The notes: generated from the sequence alone by a model not told the origin. A stretch of DNA of 49,405 nt from Sphingomonadales bacterium Ga0077559 (GCA_001464315.1 LNFK01000002.1:1-49405), one strand, 5' to 3'. Positions 27,538-36,800 are shown, counted from the first letter of the stretch. Translations and numbers: made by a program.

Positions 27538-29133
27538 TTACGGGGTCGAAACGGTTTTTTTTCCCAAGGCCGAAGGCTGCGGACGGTTCGGGTTTAATGA
27601 CCGGCCGGGCGATGCATTATCCGCTGGAATTGCCGATCCTGCATCGCCGATGTCGTTAACGCCAAGTGGCGAGATCGCCGGGCGATCCGACGTTGTCGTG
27701 CTGACGATTTCTTGCGTTTGTGTCGGCCGAATACCAAGCGCCGACAATTCGGGTTTAGTTATCGGATCGGTATTGTTAGCCGCGCGACCGGGCAGCACCG
27801 ACTCGACCGACAGCTTGCCGATTGTAGCCAACACCGATGCCCGCGCCACAAACTCATTGCGGATAGCGCGCTCAAGTGAAATCCGTGCCGCGAGTAGCTC
27901 ATTCTGTGCATCGAGCACTTCGGCCAGTGTACGGTTGCCGCCGATCGACTCCTTTTTAATACCTTCAGCCGCATCTGAAATTGCCGCAACTGCGGCTTCA
28001 GAAGCAGCTATAACGCTTTTTGCCGATTGCCATTGAGTCCAGGCGGTAGCGACTTCCTGATTAACGGTGCGCGCCGCAAAATCCGATTGAGCAAGCCTTT
28101 GATCACGGACTGCTCGAGCGCGCCGCATTTCGGCAAATTCGCGCGGCTGGAAAATGGGCACATTTAGTTCAAGACCTGCATAAAGCGCATCGCGATCATT
28201 AGGCAGTTTTCCAGTAAACAGGTTGGAAACGCCCCCGGTAAGGAATTCGTAACCACCCACCGCATCAAGCTGCGGGAACAGTGCGCCCTTGGCAAAATCA
28301 ACGCCTTTTTTGCCTGCCTCGACATTAAGCTGTGCTACCATAATTCGCGGACTGGAGCCTTGGGCAATAGCTTGCGCTTGCATCAGAGAGGCAGGTATTG
28401 CCGCCAGCGCAGGAAGGGGTGGTACGACGGTCGAAGATTGTCCGCTAACAGCCTTGAATTGATTTCCGCTGACGTTGAGAGACTCGGTCGCGCTCAATAT
28501 CCCAACCTGTGAACTCGCTAATCGTGCCTTGGCGAGGCTTTCATCAGTTTTAGTTGCTTCACCAAATTCGAGGCGGCGCGACGTTGCGCGTAACTGCTCG
28601 TTAATTGCTTGGCTCTGTTGCTCGGAATATTGCCGCATCCTGCGTTCGCTGTGCACATCAGCAGCCGATGTCAGCAAATCCAAAAGTACATCTGAAATTA
28701 ACCCTTGCAGGGCGGCCTCGGCCGCCGCGACTTCCGCTTTCGCTACCTGTACAGCATTATAGGTACGATCGCCGTCATAGACCCGCACCCGCGCTTCGAC
28801 AGAAGCTTGCGCGGCTATGAACCGTGAATCGCCATTTCCACCATCCTTTACATCGATCATCCGTTTCTGAACCAGACCACTACCCTGGACCGACGGAAGA
28901 AATCCCGCCTCGGCGGCCTGCATCCGCGCCCGAGCGATGCGGACTTGTTGACGCTGGGCAACAATTTTAGGATTAGTTTCTACAACAATACGAGCCAGTA
29001 CATCCATGGTGCTCGCTGGTGCACCATTATCTGTAGACGACTGCGCATGTGCTGATTCGGCGTACGTCAGCACCGTTGCTAAAACGCCTATCGCCAGGGT
29101 CAAACCCTCGCAAACTCGCAATTTTCTCTGCAC
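27538..29133 (-). CDS. TolC-family outer membrane channel (system B, PrtF-like)
   Basis: A 531-residue outer-membrane factor with signal peptide (LAIGVLATVLTYAESAHAQ). The two TolC repeats are visible (VLARIVVETNPKIVAQRQQV near the N-terminus; SLMQAQAIAQGSSPRIMVAQ at mid-protein), as is the conserved TLAEVLDAQNELLAARISLE. The C-terminal 85 residues are an extra Pro/Asn-rich tail, longer than in system A. It is transcribed away from the plus-strand operon that carries its likely partners. No strong terminator is visible between it and the RTX gene downstream (214-bp gap). Confidence 0.92.
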   Translation of the reverse strand: MQRKLRVCEGLTLAIGVLATVLTYAESAHAQSSTDNGAPASTMDVLARIVVETNPKIVAQRQQVRIARARMQAAEAGFLPSVQGSGLVQKRMIDVKDGGNGDSRFIAAQASVEARVRVYDGDRTYNAVQVAKAEVAAAEAALQGLISDVLLDLLTSAADVHSERRMRQYSEQQSQAINEQLRATSRRLEFGEATKTDESLAKARLASSQVGILSATESLNVSGNQFKAVSGQSSTVVPPLPALAAIPASLMQAQAIAQGSSPRIMVAQLNVEAGKKGVDFAKGALFPQLDAVGGYEFLTGGVSNLFTGKLPNDRDALYAGLELNVPIFQPREFAEMRRARAVRDQRLAQSDFAARTVNQEVATAWTQWQSAKSVIAASEAAVAAISDAAEGIKKESIGGNRTLAEVLDAQNELLAARISLERAIRNEFVARASVLATIGKLSVESVLPGRAANNTDPITKPELSALGIRPTQTQEIVSTTTSDRPAISPLGVNDIGDAGSAIPADNASPGRSLNPNRPQPSALGKKTVSTP

Positions 29134-29432
29134 ATCGACTCTCCTGCAGGCCGTAATGGCTTTAAGTAGCGGAGCCCTTTTTTTTGGGATGTGGATATCG
29201 TCTGGCGGTAATCAATGAAACTACCCACATGGATATGTCCAAGGGGATAATAGACTCTCAGCGCCGAATCGAAATACAATCCGTGGGCTGTTCGCTTCGA
29301 TGGTTAAGTGGGCGGTAACGTTGAGCGGTTCCCGTAATCGTTCAGCACAAAATGGCCGGTGGAAAAGAATAACCTAACCGCTGGCAGGCCCGTATTTTCT
29401 GAACCGTATCGCCAGAAAACAAGGGTCCAATC
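29134..29432. promoter_or_regulatory. Divergent promoter region between tolC (system B) and the LuxR-like regulator
   Basis: A 299-bp non-coding region between divergent genes. It contains the shared element at 29229-29249, which also includes a small palindrome TGGATATGTCCA (29230-29241). Promoters for both directions must lie here; none is assigned. Confidence 0.5.
29229..29249 (-). promoter_or_regulatory. Shared 21-bp element upstream of system B tolC (copy 2)
   Basis: The plus strand reads ATGGATATGTCCAAGGGGA and on to 29249; it starts 96 bp before the tolC start codon. Same orientation, same distance and 17/21 identity to the element before the RTX gene. The equal spacing argues for a real regulatory site rather than chance. 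Confidence 0.5.
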
Positions 29433-30689
29433 GTGATGGTCGCGCAAGTCGGGCTGCAGCGGATTAATTTCGCGCACGCCAGAGTTTCATTGGGGGCCAT
29501 GATGACAATGAAGGTTGAGTATCAGTCGCAGTTTGTCGAAGCGAGCAATGAAATTTGCATTCCAGACAACGACGTCGGCGAATACCAAAATTTTGAATCG
29601 CTTCGTGGCGACACGCCTGAAAGTGCGGCCACCCGAAAAGTATGGCACGACTATCTAACGCAGCTCGGCGTGAGTGCTGCAATCCTTACAGTTATGCTTC
29701 CGCCCGCCGGTTCGCGCCGCAATGCGTTTCTGGTCGGTCTTGACCATGCCCGCAATGATCGCGATGCCACCTTGCAATTGCTGACAATCAGCGAACAGCT
29801 GTACGCATTGGCAGGAAAGAAGGCGGTTCATCAATTTGAAGTTTCCTCAGCCCATGAAGTTGACGGGATAAACTTGTCATCTTTTGAAGCGATGTCGAAG
29901 TTCGGTAACGGCGTTGTTGCGCAAGCGCAGCACAATGGCGCAGTTGTTCGCGCTGTTTTTTTCCGCGACCGTGACATGGCAGCATTTAGTCCAAATGAAA
30001 TTGGATCGCTACAGCTCATCTTGCCGTTGTTTGCGCAATCTGCAGCGGGAGGGGCGCAACTCGCGCGGCAGTCGCAACGTTCGGCGATGCTTGAGGCAAT
30101 GTTCGACAGAGTCTCGCTGTCGATGGCAATGCTCTCGGCAGACGCTCAGCCTTTATTTATGAACAGTGCCGCCAAAGCGATGCTCGATGAACGTAAATGG
30201 CTTATACGGCTGGCTGATGGTTCGATATCCAGCACCAACGCAAAACAATCTAAGATGCTGCGCGAAAGCATCAGGATTGCGGCTTCGGTCGATCCCGGCG
30301 CTTCGACCGAGAATGTTTATCGGCTCGATAGCTGCAGCGGGGACTTCAGGCTGGCTTACGTTCTTTCTGCCAAGTCGCGTTCAGGCGATACCGCTACTCG
30401 CTGCGCCCTACTTATTGTTCTTGCACCCGGCAGAATGGACGCTCCGACGCCTCTGCTTGAAGCTTTAGGATTGCTGCCGTCAGAACAGCGGTTTTTAGGC
30501 CATTTCTTGAAATCGAGCAGTCTTTGCAATGCGGCAGTCGACTCGGGTTTATCGGAAGAGACAGCGCGGACATATTTGAAACGCGTACGCGCTAAACTAG
30601 GGGTACATCGCCAAATGGAACTGGCCGGACTTATTTCCGGCTTAGTGTTGCCGCTCAATGCTGGCAGCTCGACCGCGGGCGGAGAATGA
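29433..30689 (+). CDS. LuxR-type transcriptional regulator with unknown sensor domain
   Basis: A 418-residue protein. Residues about 350-410 form a LuxR-like HTH (LLPSEQRFLGHFLKSSSL, then LSEETARTYLKRVRAKLGV). The N-terminal 330 residues look like a GAF/PAS-type sensor region (LSMAMLSADAQPLFMNSAAK is PAS-like), not a receiver or autoinducer domain. The start is uncertain: GTG 29433, or ATG at 29499, 29502 or 29508. It ends 4 bp before the PrtD-like ABC gene, so it is probably the first gene of the system B operon and may control it. The ligand is unknown. Confidence 0.75.
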   Translation: MMVAQVGLQRINFAHARVSLGAMMTMKVEYQSQFVEASNEICIPDNDVGEYQNFESLRGDTPESAATRKVWHDYLTQLGVSAAILTVMLPPAGSRRNAFLVGLDHARNDRDATLQLLTISEQLYALAGKKAVHQFEVSSAHEVDGINLSSFEAMSKFGNGVVAQAQHNGAVVRAVFFRDRDMAAFSPNEIGSLQLILPLFAQSAAGGAQLARQSQRSAMLEAMFDRVSLSMAMLSADAQPLFMNSAAKAMLDERKWLIRLADGSISSTNAKQSKMLRESIRIAASVDPGASTENVYRLDSCSGDFRLAYVLSAKSRSGDTATRCALLIVLAPGRMDAPTPLLEALGLLPSEQRFLGHFLKSSSLCNAAVDSGLSEETARTYLKRVRAKLGVHRQMELAGLISGLVLPLNAGSSTAGGE

Positions 30690-30693
30690 CGGC

Positions 30694-32490
30694 ATGAATA
30701 TCAATTTCCTTCATGGCAAGTCGTCAAATAGTCGACCCGAAAATTTGCTGCGAGACAGTTTGAGACCTCACCGAAAAATCTTGTGGCAACTCATATTTTT
30801 TTCGATGATCGCCAACCTCGCGGCGCTCGCGATGTCGCTTTATATGATGCAGGTGTATGACCGTGTGTTGACCAGCCAAAGCAAAGACACGTTGGCGTTT
30901 CTTACTATCGCAATCATTTTTGCGATGGGCCTGAGCGCCATTCTTGAAGGGATACGGCAGAAGGTGGCGAACCGGGTTGGCACCTGGCTCGCGCAAAAGC
31001 TGGCTCCATCTTTGCTCATTAGGTCGCTTGAGCACCGATTGACTTCACCCACGACAAGGCTGGAGGCTCTTCGTGAACTTTCACAGATCAAGAACTTCGT
31101 CTCAACCCCCACTGTATTCAGTGTCATCGACATGCTTTGGGTGCCCCTCTATCTGGTGGCCATCTTCCTTCTGCACCCAGTCTTCGCTCTGATATCGGTC
31201 GTCGGTGTCGTATTGCTGCTAGGCCTGACACTGTACAACGAACGCGGAACGCGAGGCGAAATCAAGGAAGCGCAGGCGCAGGCCGCCAGCAACATCCAAT
31301 ATGCCGAATGCCTCGTTCGCAACAGCGAGGTTATCGATGCAATGGGCATGTCGAAACATACAGTGTCGCACTGGGCGCAGCGTTATTTCGAAGAAACCGA
31401 AGCCATCGACAAAACACAGATTTTTTCTAGCACTGTCCTTGCCATTACCAAGTTCATTCGCAATGGCGTTCAGGTGGCGCTTCTTGGAATTGGCGCGCTG
31501 CTCGTGTTGGACCACCAGTTGACGGGCGGTGCGATGATCGCAGGCTCGATCATAGCGGCAAGGCTGCTCGCGCCGATCGAAGCGTCGATGGGTTATTGGA
31601 AGCAGTTCGTACTTGCGCGTTACAGCTACCAGCGGCTCCTTCAGTTTTTCGATTTACCGCGTGTGCGCTCTTCCATGATGTCCTTGCCAGTTCCCAAGGG
31701 GACAATCACGGTCGAAAATTTGACCTATGCGGTACCCGGCATGAAAAGCCCTATTCTTAGAGGGGTTAGTTTTGCCATCGAGGCAGGCACTTCCCTTGCT
31801 ATCGTCGGTCCCTCTGCATCGGGGAAGACAACGCTGTCGCGTCTGTTGGTCGGCGTTCTCAAACCCAATATGGGCCATGTCCGTCTCGACGGAGCCGACA
31901 CATTCGAGTGGATGCGCGAGGATTTTGGGCCGCATGTGGGCTATTTGCCGCAGGATATTGAACTTTTACCTGGTACTATCAGGCAGAACATATCCCGATT
32001 CAATCCCCACGCAGCCGACGCCGACGTTGTAACAGCAGCGAAACTGGCCGATTGCCACGAGATGATCCTGCAACTTGATGGGGGATATGACTGCACTCTT
32101 ACCGACGGTGGTAACCAGCTATCGGGTGGGCAGCGACAGCGGATTGGTCTTGCCAGGGCTTTATTTGGAATGCCGAAGCTGATCGTGCTCGATGAACCTA
32201 ATTCGAGCCTCGATGCACGCGGTGATGCTGCTTTGACGAAGACGATTCAAAAACTCAAAGCGTTGGGCATTACCAACATCACTGTATCGCATCGCGCGAA
32301 TTTGCTTCAACTCGCCGACAAAATACTGATGATGAAGGAAGGGCGTGTAGCCAATTTTGGCGACGCGCAAGCAATCATCGCGCAACTGTCGGGCGGCAAA
32401 TTGCAGCGGCCGCCCAGTGAGACGAGCCCAAGGCCGACTGCGCCTGAAGGAAAACCGGTGATGTTCAATCAAGAAGGTGTGACGGCATGA
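30694..32490 (+). CDS. Type I secretion ABC permease/ATPase, PrtD-like (system B)
   Basis: A 598-residue exporter started at ATG 30694 (GGAG at 30681-30684). It has no C39-like domain; it begins directly with the transmembrane region (WQLIFFSMIANLAALAMSLY, MMQVYDRVLTSQS), as in PrtD/AprD/HasD. Walker A GPSASGKTT, signature LSGGQRQRIGLARAL, Walker B LIVLDEPNSSLD and switch His TVSHR are intact. PrtD-class exporters secrete RTX proteases and S-layer proteins with C-terminal Asp-hydrophobic signals, which fits the RTX protein at 25107-27293. It overlaps the next gene by 4 bp. Confidence 0.93.
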   Translation: MNINFLHGKSSNSRPENLLRDSLRPHRKILWQLIFFSMIANLAALAMSLYMMQVYDRVLTSQSKDTLAFLTIAIIFAMGLSAILEGIRQKVANRVGTWLAQKLAPSLLIRSLEHRLTSPTTRLEALRELSQIKNFVSTPTVFSVIDMLWVPLYLVAIFLLHPVFALISVVGVVLLLGLTLYNERGTRGEIKEAQAQAASNIQYAECLVRNSEVIDAMGMSKHTVSHWAQRYFEETEAIDKTQIFSSTVLAITKFIRNGVQVALLGIGALLVLDHQLTGGAMIAGSIIAARLLAPIEASMGYWKQFVLARYSYQRLLQFFDLPRVRSSMMSLPVPKGTITVENLTYAVPGMKSPILRGVSFAIEAGTSLAIVGPSASGKTTLSRLLVGVLKPNMGHVRLDGADTFEWMREDFGPHVGYLPQDIELLPGTIRQNISRFNPHAADADVVTAAKLADCHEMILQLDGGYDCTLTDGGNQLSGGQRQRIGLARALFGMPKLIVLDEPNSSLDARGDAALTKTIQKLKALGITNITVSHRANLLQLADKILMMKEGRVANFGDAQAIIAQLSGGKLQRPPSETSPRPTAPEGKPVMFNQEGVTA

Positions 32491-33851
32491 ATGTACTTTC
32501 GCGCATTCCGTCCAGGGAACTGACCGTTCCGTTTGACGCCAACTTTATTGATACCGAATACAACGCGCCGCGCGTGAATGGACCGTTACGCTTTGCATTT
32601 GGTTCCATTGCGGTTTTCCTTGTAATTTTTGGTGTGTGGAGTTGGGCTGCGCCTTTGAACAGCGCAGCCATCGCTTCGGGAGTATTGGAAGCTGCCGGCG
32701 GTGGACGGCGGACGGTACAACATCTTGAAGGTGGAATTGTCAGTAAGTTTCTTGTTGCAGAGGGCACAAAAGTGCGGGCCGGCGACACGCTTGTCCAACT
32801 CGACACAACCCAGAATGACGCGCGCGACGCTGCGGTTCGTTCCACATTATATGCGTTGCTTGCACAGGATGCGCGACTGACAGCGGAACGCAATGGCCTG
32901 CCGTCCATTCGCTATCCGGCCGAATTGCTGGCGCAAGCTAACGACCCGGAAGTCCAGTCGATCATTGCAGCGTCAAACGCACTTTTTGCTGCACGCCGGC
33001 GCGGTCTGGCCGACCAGACAACTGTATTAAGCCAGCGTCTGGGTCAATCGCAGGCTGAAATCCGGAGTTCGAATGCTCAATTGGCGGCGCTTGCCGATCA
33101 GACAAAATTGCTGAACGACGAAGAGTTCAGCGTCAGCATGCTGGTTGAGGAAGGGTTAGAACGCAAATCAAGGCTATTGGCTCTACAACGCCAAAGATCG
33201 GCCGCTCAAGGACAGTATGGGCAGCTAACCTCCAATGTCGACCGCATAGGTAAAGCGATGAGCGAAACGCAGGCTCAAATGACCTTTTTGCGAGGGCAGC
33301 TAGCGACAGATGCAGCGACGCAGCAGCGCGAGGTGCAGATGCAGATAGTTGAAGTGCGCGAGAAACTGAAAGTAAGCGGTGACATTCGCAGCCGCTCTAA
33401 GATGGTGGCACCAGTCGACGGGACTGTTGTAAATTTGCGACTGATTACGACAGGTGGTGTAATTGGCGCTGGCCAACCGGTGCTAGATATCGTTCCGTCC
33501 AATGAAAAGATCATCGTAGCGGCTCGTCTCAACCCCAATGATATCGACATGGTACATCCAGGGCTGACGGCAGAAGTCAGGCTGACGCCATTTAAGGCTC
33601 GCGTCGTTCGCGGACTGAAAGGCGTAGTTCGGGAAGTTAGCGCAGATGCAACGGTCGATGATGAAACGCGCAGCATGTACTATAAAGTCAAAATCGAAAT
33701 CGCGCCTGAAGAGCTCAAAAATTTCCCGAATATCGAGTTAACTTCGGGCATGCCAACCGAAGTGTTTATCGACCTGGGTGCAAGCTCGCTAATGCAATAT
33801 CTGCTTCAGCCATTGAGGGATAGCTTTCATCGGGCCTTCAGGGAGTCATGA
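32487..33851 (+). CDS. HlyD-family T1SS adaptor, PrtE-like (system B)
   Basis: A 454-residue membrane-fusion protein. One transmembrane helix (FGSIAVFLVIFGVWSWAAPL) is followed by a lipoyl half (RRTVQHLEGGIVSKFLVAEG), a coiled-coil hairpin (about residues 100-295), the second lipoyl half (KMVAPVDGTVVNLRLITTGG) and a C-terminal barrel (LNPNDIDMVHPGLTAEVRLT). The QHLEGGIV sequence is characteristic of PrtE/HlyD adaptors. ATGA overlap with the ABC gene shows translational coupling. It is followed after 50 bp by an Omp85-family gene. Confidence 0.93.
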   Translation: MNVLSRIPSRELTVPFDANFIDTEYNAPRVNGPLRFAFGSIAVFLVIFGVWSWAAPLNSAAIASGVLEAAGGGRRTVQHLEGGIVSKFLVAEGTKVRAGDTLVQLDTTQNDARDAAVRSTLYALLAQDARLTAERNGLPSIRYPAELLAQANDPEVQSIIAASNALFAARRRGLADQTTVLSQRLGQSQAEIRSSNAQLAALADQTKLLNDEEFSVSMLVEEGLERKSRLLALQRQRSAAQGQYGQLTSNVDRIGKAMSETQAQMTFLRGQLATDAATQQREVQMQIVEVREKLKVSGDIRSRSKMVAPVDGTVVNLRLITTGGVIGAGQPVLDIVPSNEKIIVAARLNPNDIDMVHPGLTAEVRLTPFKARVVRGLKGVVREVSADATVDDETRSMYYKVKIEIAPEELKNFPNIELTSGMPTEVFIDLGASSLMQYLLQPLRDSFHRAFRES

Positions 33852-33901
33852 ACTCGTCGCGGCATTAGTCGGGGCGGAAGCTTGCGGGAAGGGGGAGCTG
33901 A

Positions 33902-35545
33902 GTGCAGGGTTGCACGCAACTAATTACTGAATTGGGTGAGCTAACGCACAATGTGACGCTGGGCATGGCGGCAATTTGCAGTGGCAACAGCATCACAGCG
34001 CAAGTACCTCAACACGCATTGGCAGTTCGCGTAATGCCGCCACGACCGGCCAATTCGGCGCGAGAACTTGATGATCTGCTCGCCGTGCCGCTTAGTGGCG
34101 ATGACCGAATGATTTTAGGACGAGAAAAGATCCCATCCACAGCAGGGCTCTCTCGGTTACAGCAGAAAGTGCTACAGCAAAACGGTATCCAGCTGATCGG
34201 TGATTATTACTTTTTTGGCAAAGCGAGCGATAGCGATTCAAGCGCCATGCCAAAATCTGCAGAAATGATTTCGTTGAAGGGCTCTACCGCTGCGGATCAA
34301 TTAACAGGCAGTCGTCGCGAAGTCCTCGCAAAATCGCTGAACGGTACTTCGCAACAGGCAACTGCTGGCGCGATAACCGATTGGTCCGCGTCTAACATAA
34401 CAGTTGATTTTACAGATGTAGAAAACCACGAAACGGCCGCAGAGAATAGCGACAATAGCGCCTCGCCTCGGGGTGGGCTCACCGTCACAGGTGGTTACTC
34501 ATCGATCGAAGGAATAAGTGTTGGCAGCAACATCACGCGCAAAAATATCTGGGGTCCACAAAGTGAGCTCAGCGCTTCGGCTCGCTATTCGAGGATCAGG
34601 ACTTTATTCGAACTCAATTACGAAAGCCGGAATTTTCTGAAAAGCGGCTTTGGCTTTGCACCAACGATATTTGCCAACCGAATTTCTGCAACAGGTTTCG
34701 GTGAGGGTATCGGGCGCACGCCTTTTAGTAAATCGGCACGCGGTTTGAATGTTTTACTCAACCGCAAATTTCAAAACGGGTTGTCAGCTACGCTCAATTA
34801 CCAACTTTCCGACGATGCTATACGCGTGAGAGGAAAAAATTCGCCGTGCAATCCCGCTATCTTTGGCAGTCCTATTTGTTCGGAGATTGGCGATCGGACG
34901 AGTTCTATCCTGAGTGTCGCGCTTAGCTTCGAGGAGAAATTTTACATCCAAGGCAATAAGCGGCGCTTCCGGTTGCAACTGACGCAGGATCTGAGCGTGG
35001 GGGGATCTGCATCTTTCAGCCGCACCAGGTTGATCAGCCATGCTCATGTTGGCTTGGGTAGCGGCCTAAGTTTCACATTTGATGCCGAAGGCGGTTACAT
35101 TGCTCCCATAAACAAAAGCCCGATACCGCTCTTCGAAAGGTTCTACATCGGCGCTTCAAGCATGCGCGGTTTTGACCTTCGCGGTATCGGCCCTAAAATC
35201 CGCCCGACCGGAGCGAAGTCTGGACAGAATGTCGCCATTGGCGGCAGAGCCTATTATGTTGCGCGAAGCGAGTTATCTGCAAATCTCGGCGGGGTGTTTG
35301 GCAGGTTCGGCATTCAACCGGGTGTGTTTGTTGACGTCGGGTCAGTCTTTTCACCCGATAAGGATAAATTGCTTCCCGGGGAAATATTGATGGGACATTC
35401 GCCCAAACCTCGCGTCTCGGTAGGCTTGGGATTGGCGCTTGGTACACCGGCGGGTCGGTTGAGGATCGACATAGTCAAACCCGTGGTTAAACAGCAAGGC
35501 GACCGAGCAAAGTTTTTTGCCATATCGTTCGGCACGTCGATTTGA
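33902..35545 (+). CDS. Omp85-superfamily outer membrane beta-barrel lacking recognisable POTRA domains
   Basis: A 547-residue protein starting at GTG 33902 behind a good GGGGGAG ribosome site. Residues about 191-547 form a BamA/surface-antigen barrel: LTVTGGYSSIEGISVGSNIT, repeated amphipathic strands, the L6 motif in PLFERFYIGASSMRGF (the (V/M)RGF of BamA) and a last strand ending in FFAISFGTSI. Residues 1-190 show no POTRA fold I can recognise and include a Ser/Asn/Thr-rich linker before the barrel. Omp85 proteins insert or translocate proteins across the outer membrane, and TpsB relatives export a single partner. It lies between the PrtE-like adaptor and the LapG-like protease on the same strand. 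FhaC/TpsB is an alternative, but the RGF context reads more like BamA. Confidence 0.8.
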   Translation: MQGCTQLITELGELTHNVTLGMAAICSGNSITAQVPQHALAVRVMPPRPANSARELDDLLAVPLSGDDRMILGREKIPSTAGLSRLQQKVLQQNGIQLIGDYYFFGKASDSDSSAMPKSAEMISLKGSTAADQLTGSRREVLAKSLNGTSQQATAGAITDWSASNITVDFTDVENHETAAENSDNSASPRGGLTVTGGYSSIEGISVGSNITRKNIWGPQSELSASARYSRIRTLFELNYESRNFLKSGFGFAPTIFANRISATGFGEGIGRTPFSKSARGLNVLLNRKFQNGLSATLNYQLSDDAIRVRGKNSPCNPAIFGSPICSEIGDRTSSILSVALSFEEKFYIQGNKRRFRLQLTQDLSVGGSASFSRTRLISHAHVGLGSGLSFTFDAEGGYIAPINKSPIPLFERFYIGASSMRGFDLRGIGPKIRPTGAKSGQNVAIGGRAYYVARSELSANLGGVFGRFGIQPGVFVDVGSVFSPDKDKLLPGEILMGHSPKPRVSVGLGLALGTPAGRLRIDIVKPVVKQQGDRAKFFAISFGTSI

Positions 35546-35643
35546 GGCATTCTGCCGAATTACGGCTGATAGCGTGCCCGGTTAACATTCATTAACCATC
35601 GATCAACACCATAACTTATCCATTTTAGTTGAACTACGCAGGA

Positions 35644-36576
35644 ATGCGGATTCCTGTTCGTTTCTTCGCCTTGATGGCAGCATCGCCTGCAGCATTTATG
35701 TTGTGGTCTCCATTGGCCAGTGCTTCGACCACGACGTCCCACCTCTGCGCCGCAGACACAAACCAGTTGCTCAGTTCAGCCGAGCCGTTGCTAAGTCGGC
35801 TGGACGTGATCCGGATGCAACAAAATGGCGCGTTCATGCCTTCGTCCAGCACTGCCGAACTGCCCCAGGCTGCAACGCCGCAGCTCTGCGCCGCGGCTCT
35901 GCCAATCGCTGCCCTTCCAGTCGCGTCACCCGCGTTCGATATTCCTAAAATGCCTTCCGCCTTGCCAAGCGATAGTCCCAATGTATTCGGGTCGGTCGCG
36001 GTAGCTATTTCGCGTACTCCACTTGATCTCAAATGGAGATCAGCGTCGCAGTCACCGCTTGCCAAGCGGGCAGGGCCATGGACACCGATCATCCGATCGA
36101 TAAACGGTCAGGGGCGTGCCGATCAACTTCAAGCGATAAACAATTGGGTCAATGGGCGCGTCCGTTTTGTTAATGACCGTCGCGACAAGCAAGGAGCCGA
36201 TCAATGGGCGGGCGCAACACAGACGTTACGTAGTCGGCGGGGCGACTGCGAAGACTATGCAATTGCCAAGATGAAGTTGCTTGAAGCAATAGGGGTAGCA
36301 CCTACGGACATGTTCCTCGTCGTTGTTGATGATCTGGTGCGCCGTGCTGACCATGCTTTGTTGGTCGTTCGGCATGACAGCAAAATGCTAGTGCTCGACA
36401 ATAGCACCGACGAAATTCTGGACGCAGAAAATGTTGCCGATTATCGACCGATTTTCTCCTACGGCTATAGTGGGGCTTGGATCCACGGCTATTCCGAAAA
36501 GCCGGTACAACTGGCAACGCCACCGCATAAGAGTGAAGATATTGCGCAAGCTCAGGAAACAAAAATACGCACGTGA
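35644..36576 (+). CDS. lapG: LapG-family periplasmic cysteine protease (bacterial transglutaminase-like, BTLCP)
   Basis: A 310-residue protein started at ATG 35644, giving a good signal peptide (MRIPVRFFALMAASPAAFML, SPLASAS); a TTG at 35629 would add five residues. The BTLCP catalytic triad is visible: Cys in RRGDCEDYAIAKMKLL, His in RADHALLVVRH and Asp in LVLDNSTDEIL, in the order and spacing of LapG, which cuts LapA-type adhesins behind a TAAG/PAAG motif in the periplasm. The adhesin at 13854-22634 has such a motif. It ends the system B plus-strand gene run. Residues 30-130 before the domain are variable. The inner-membrane controller LapD is not in the window. Confidence 0.87.
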   Translation: MRIPVRFFALMAASPAAFMLWSPLASASTTTSHLCAADTNQLLSSAEPLLSRLDVIRMQQNGAFMPSSSTAELPQAATPQLCAAALPIAALPVASPAFDIPKMPSALPSDSPNVFGSVAVAISRTPLDLKWRSASQSPLAKRAGPWTPIIRSINGQGRADQLQAINNWVNGRVRFVNDRRDKQGADQWAGATQTLRSRRGDCEDYAIAKMKLLEAIGVAPTDMFLVVVDDLVRRADHALLVVRHDSKMLVLDNSTDEILDAENVADYRPIFSYGYSGAWIHGYSEKPVQLATPPHKSEDIAQAQETKIRT

Positions 36577-36800
36577 CCAATCAATCCTGCAGCGTTTTGG
36601 TGTAAAAACAACTGGCAACAAACGTCTCGCTCGGCATGAGTGAAAACGAGAAACGTTATAGACGAGCCCGCGGCAAAATCCCCGACTGTGGTCGCGAGGA
36701 TCAAGTCTAGAAGGCCAAAAAAGCAAGGCGTCACAACACGGGTCGGAGTTCTACCCAAATTGCATGAGGCGCCGGGCTCATGACTTGCTGGATCGGAACC

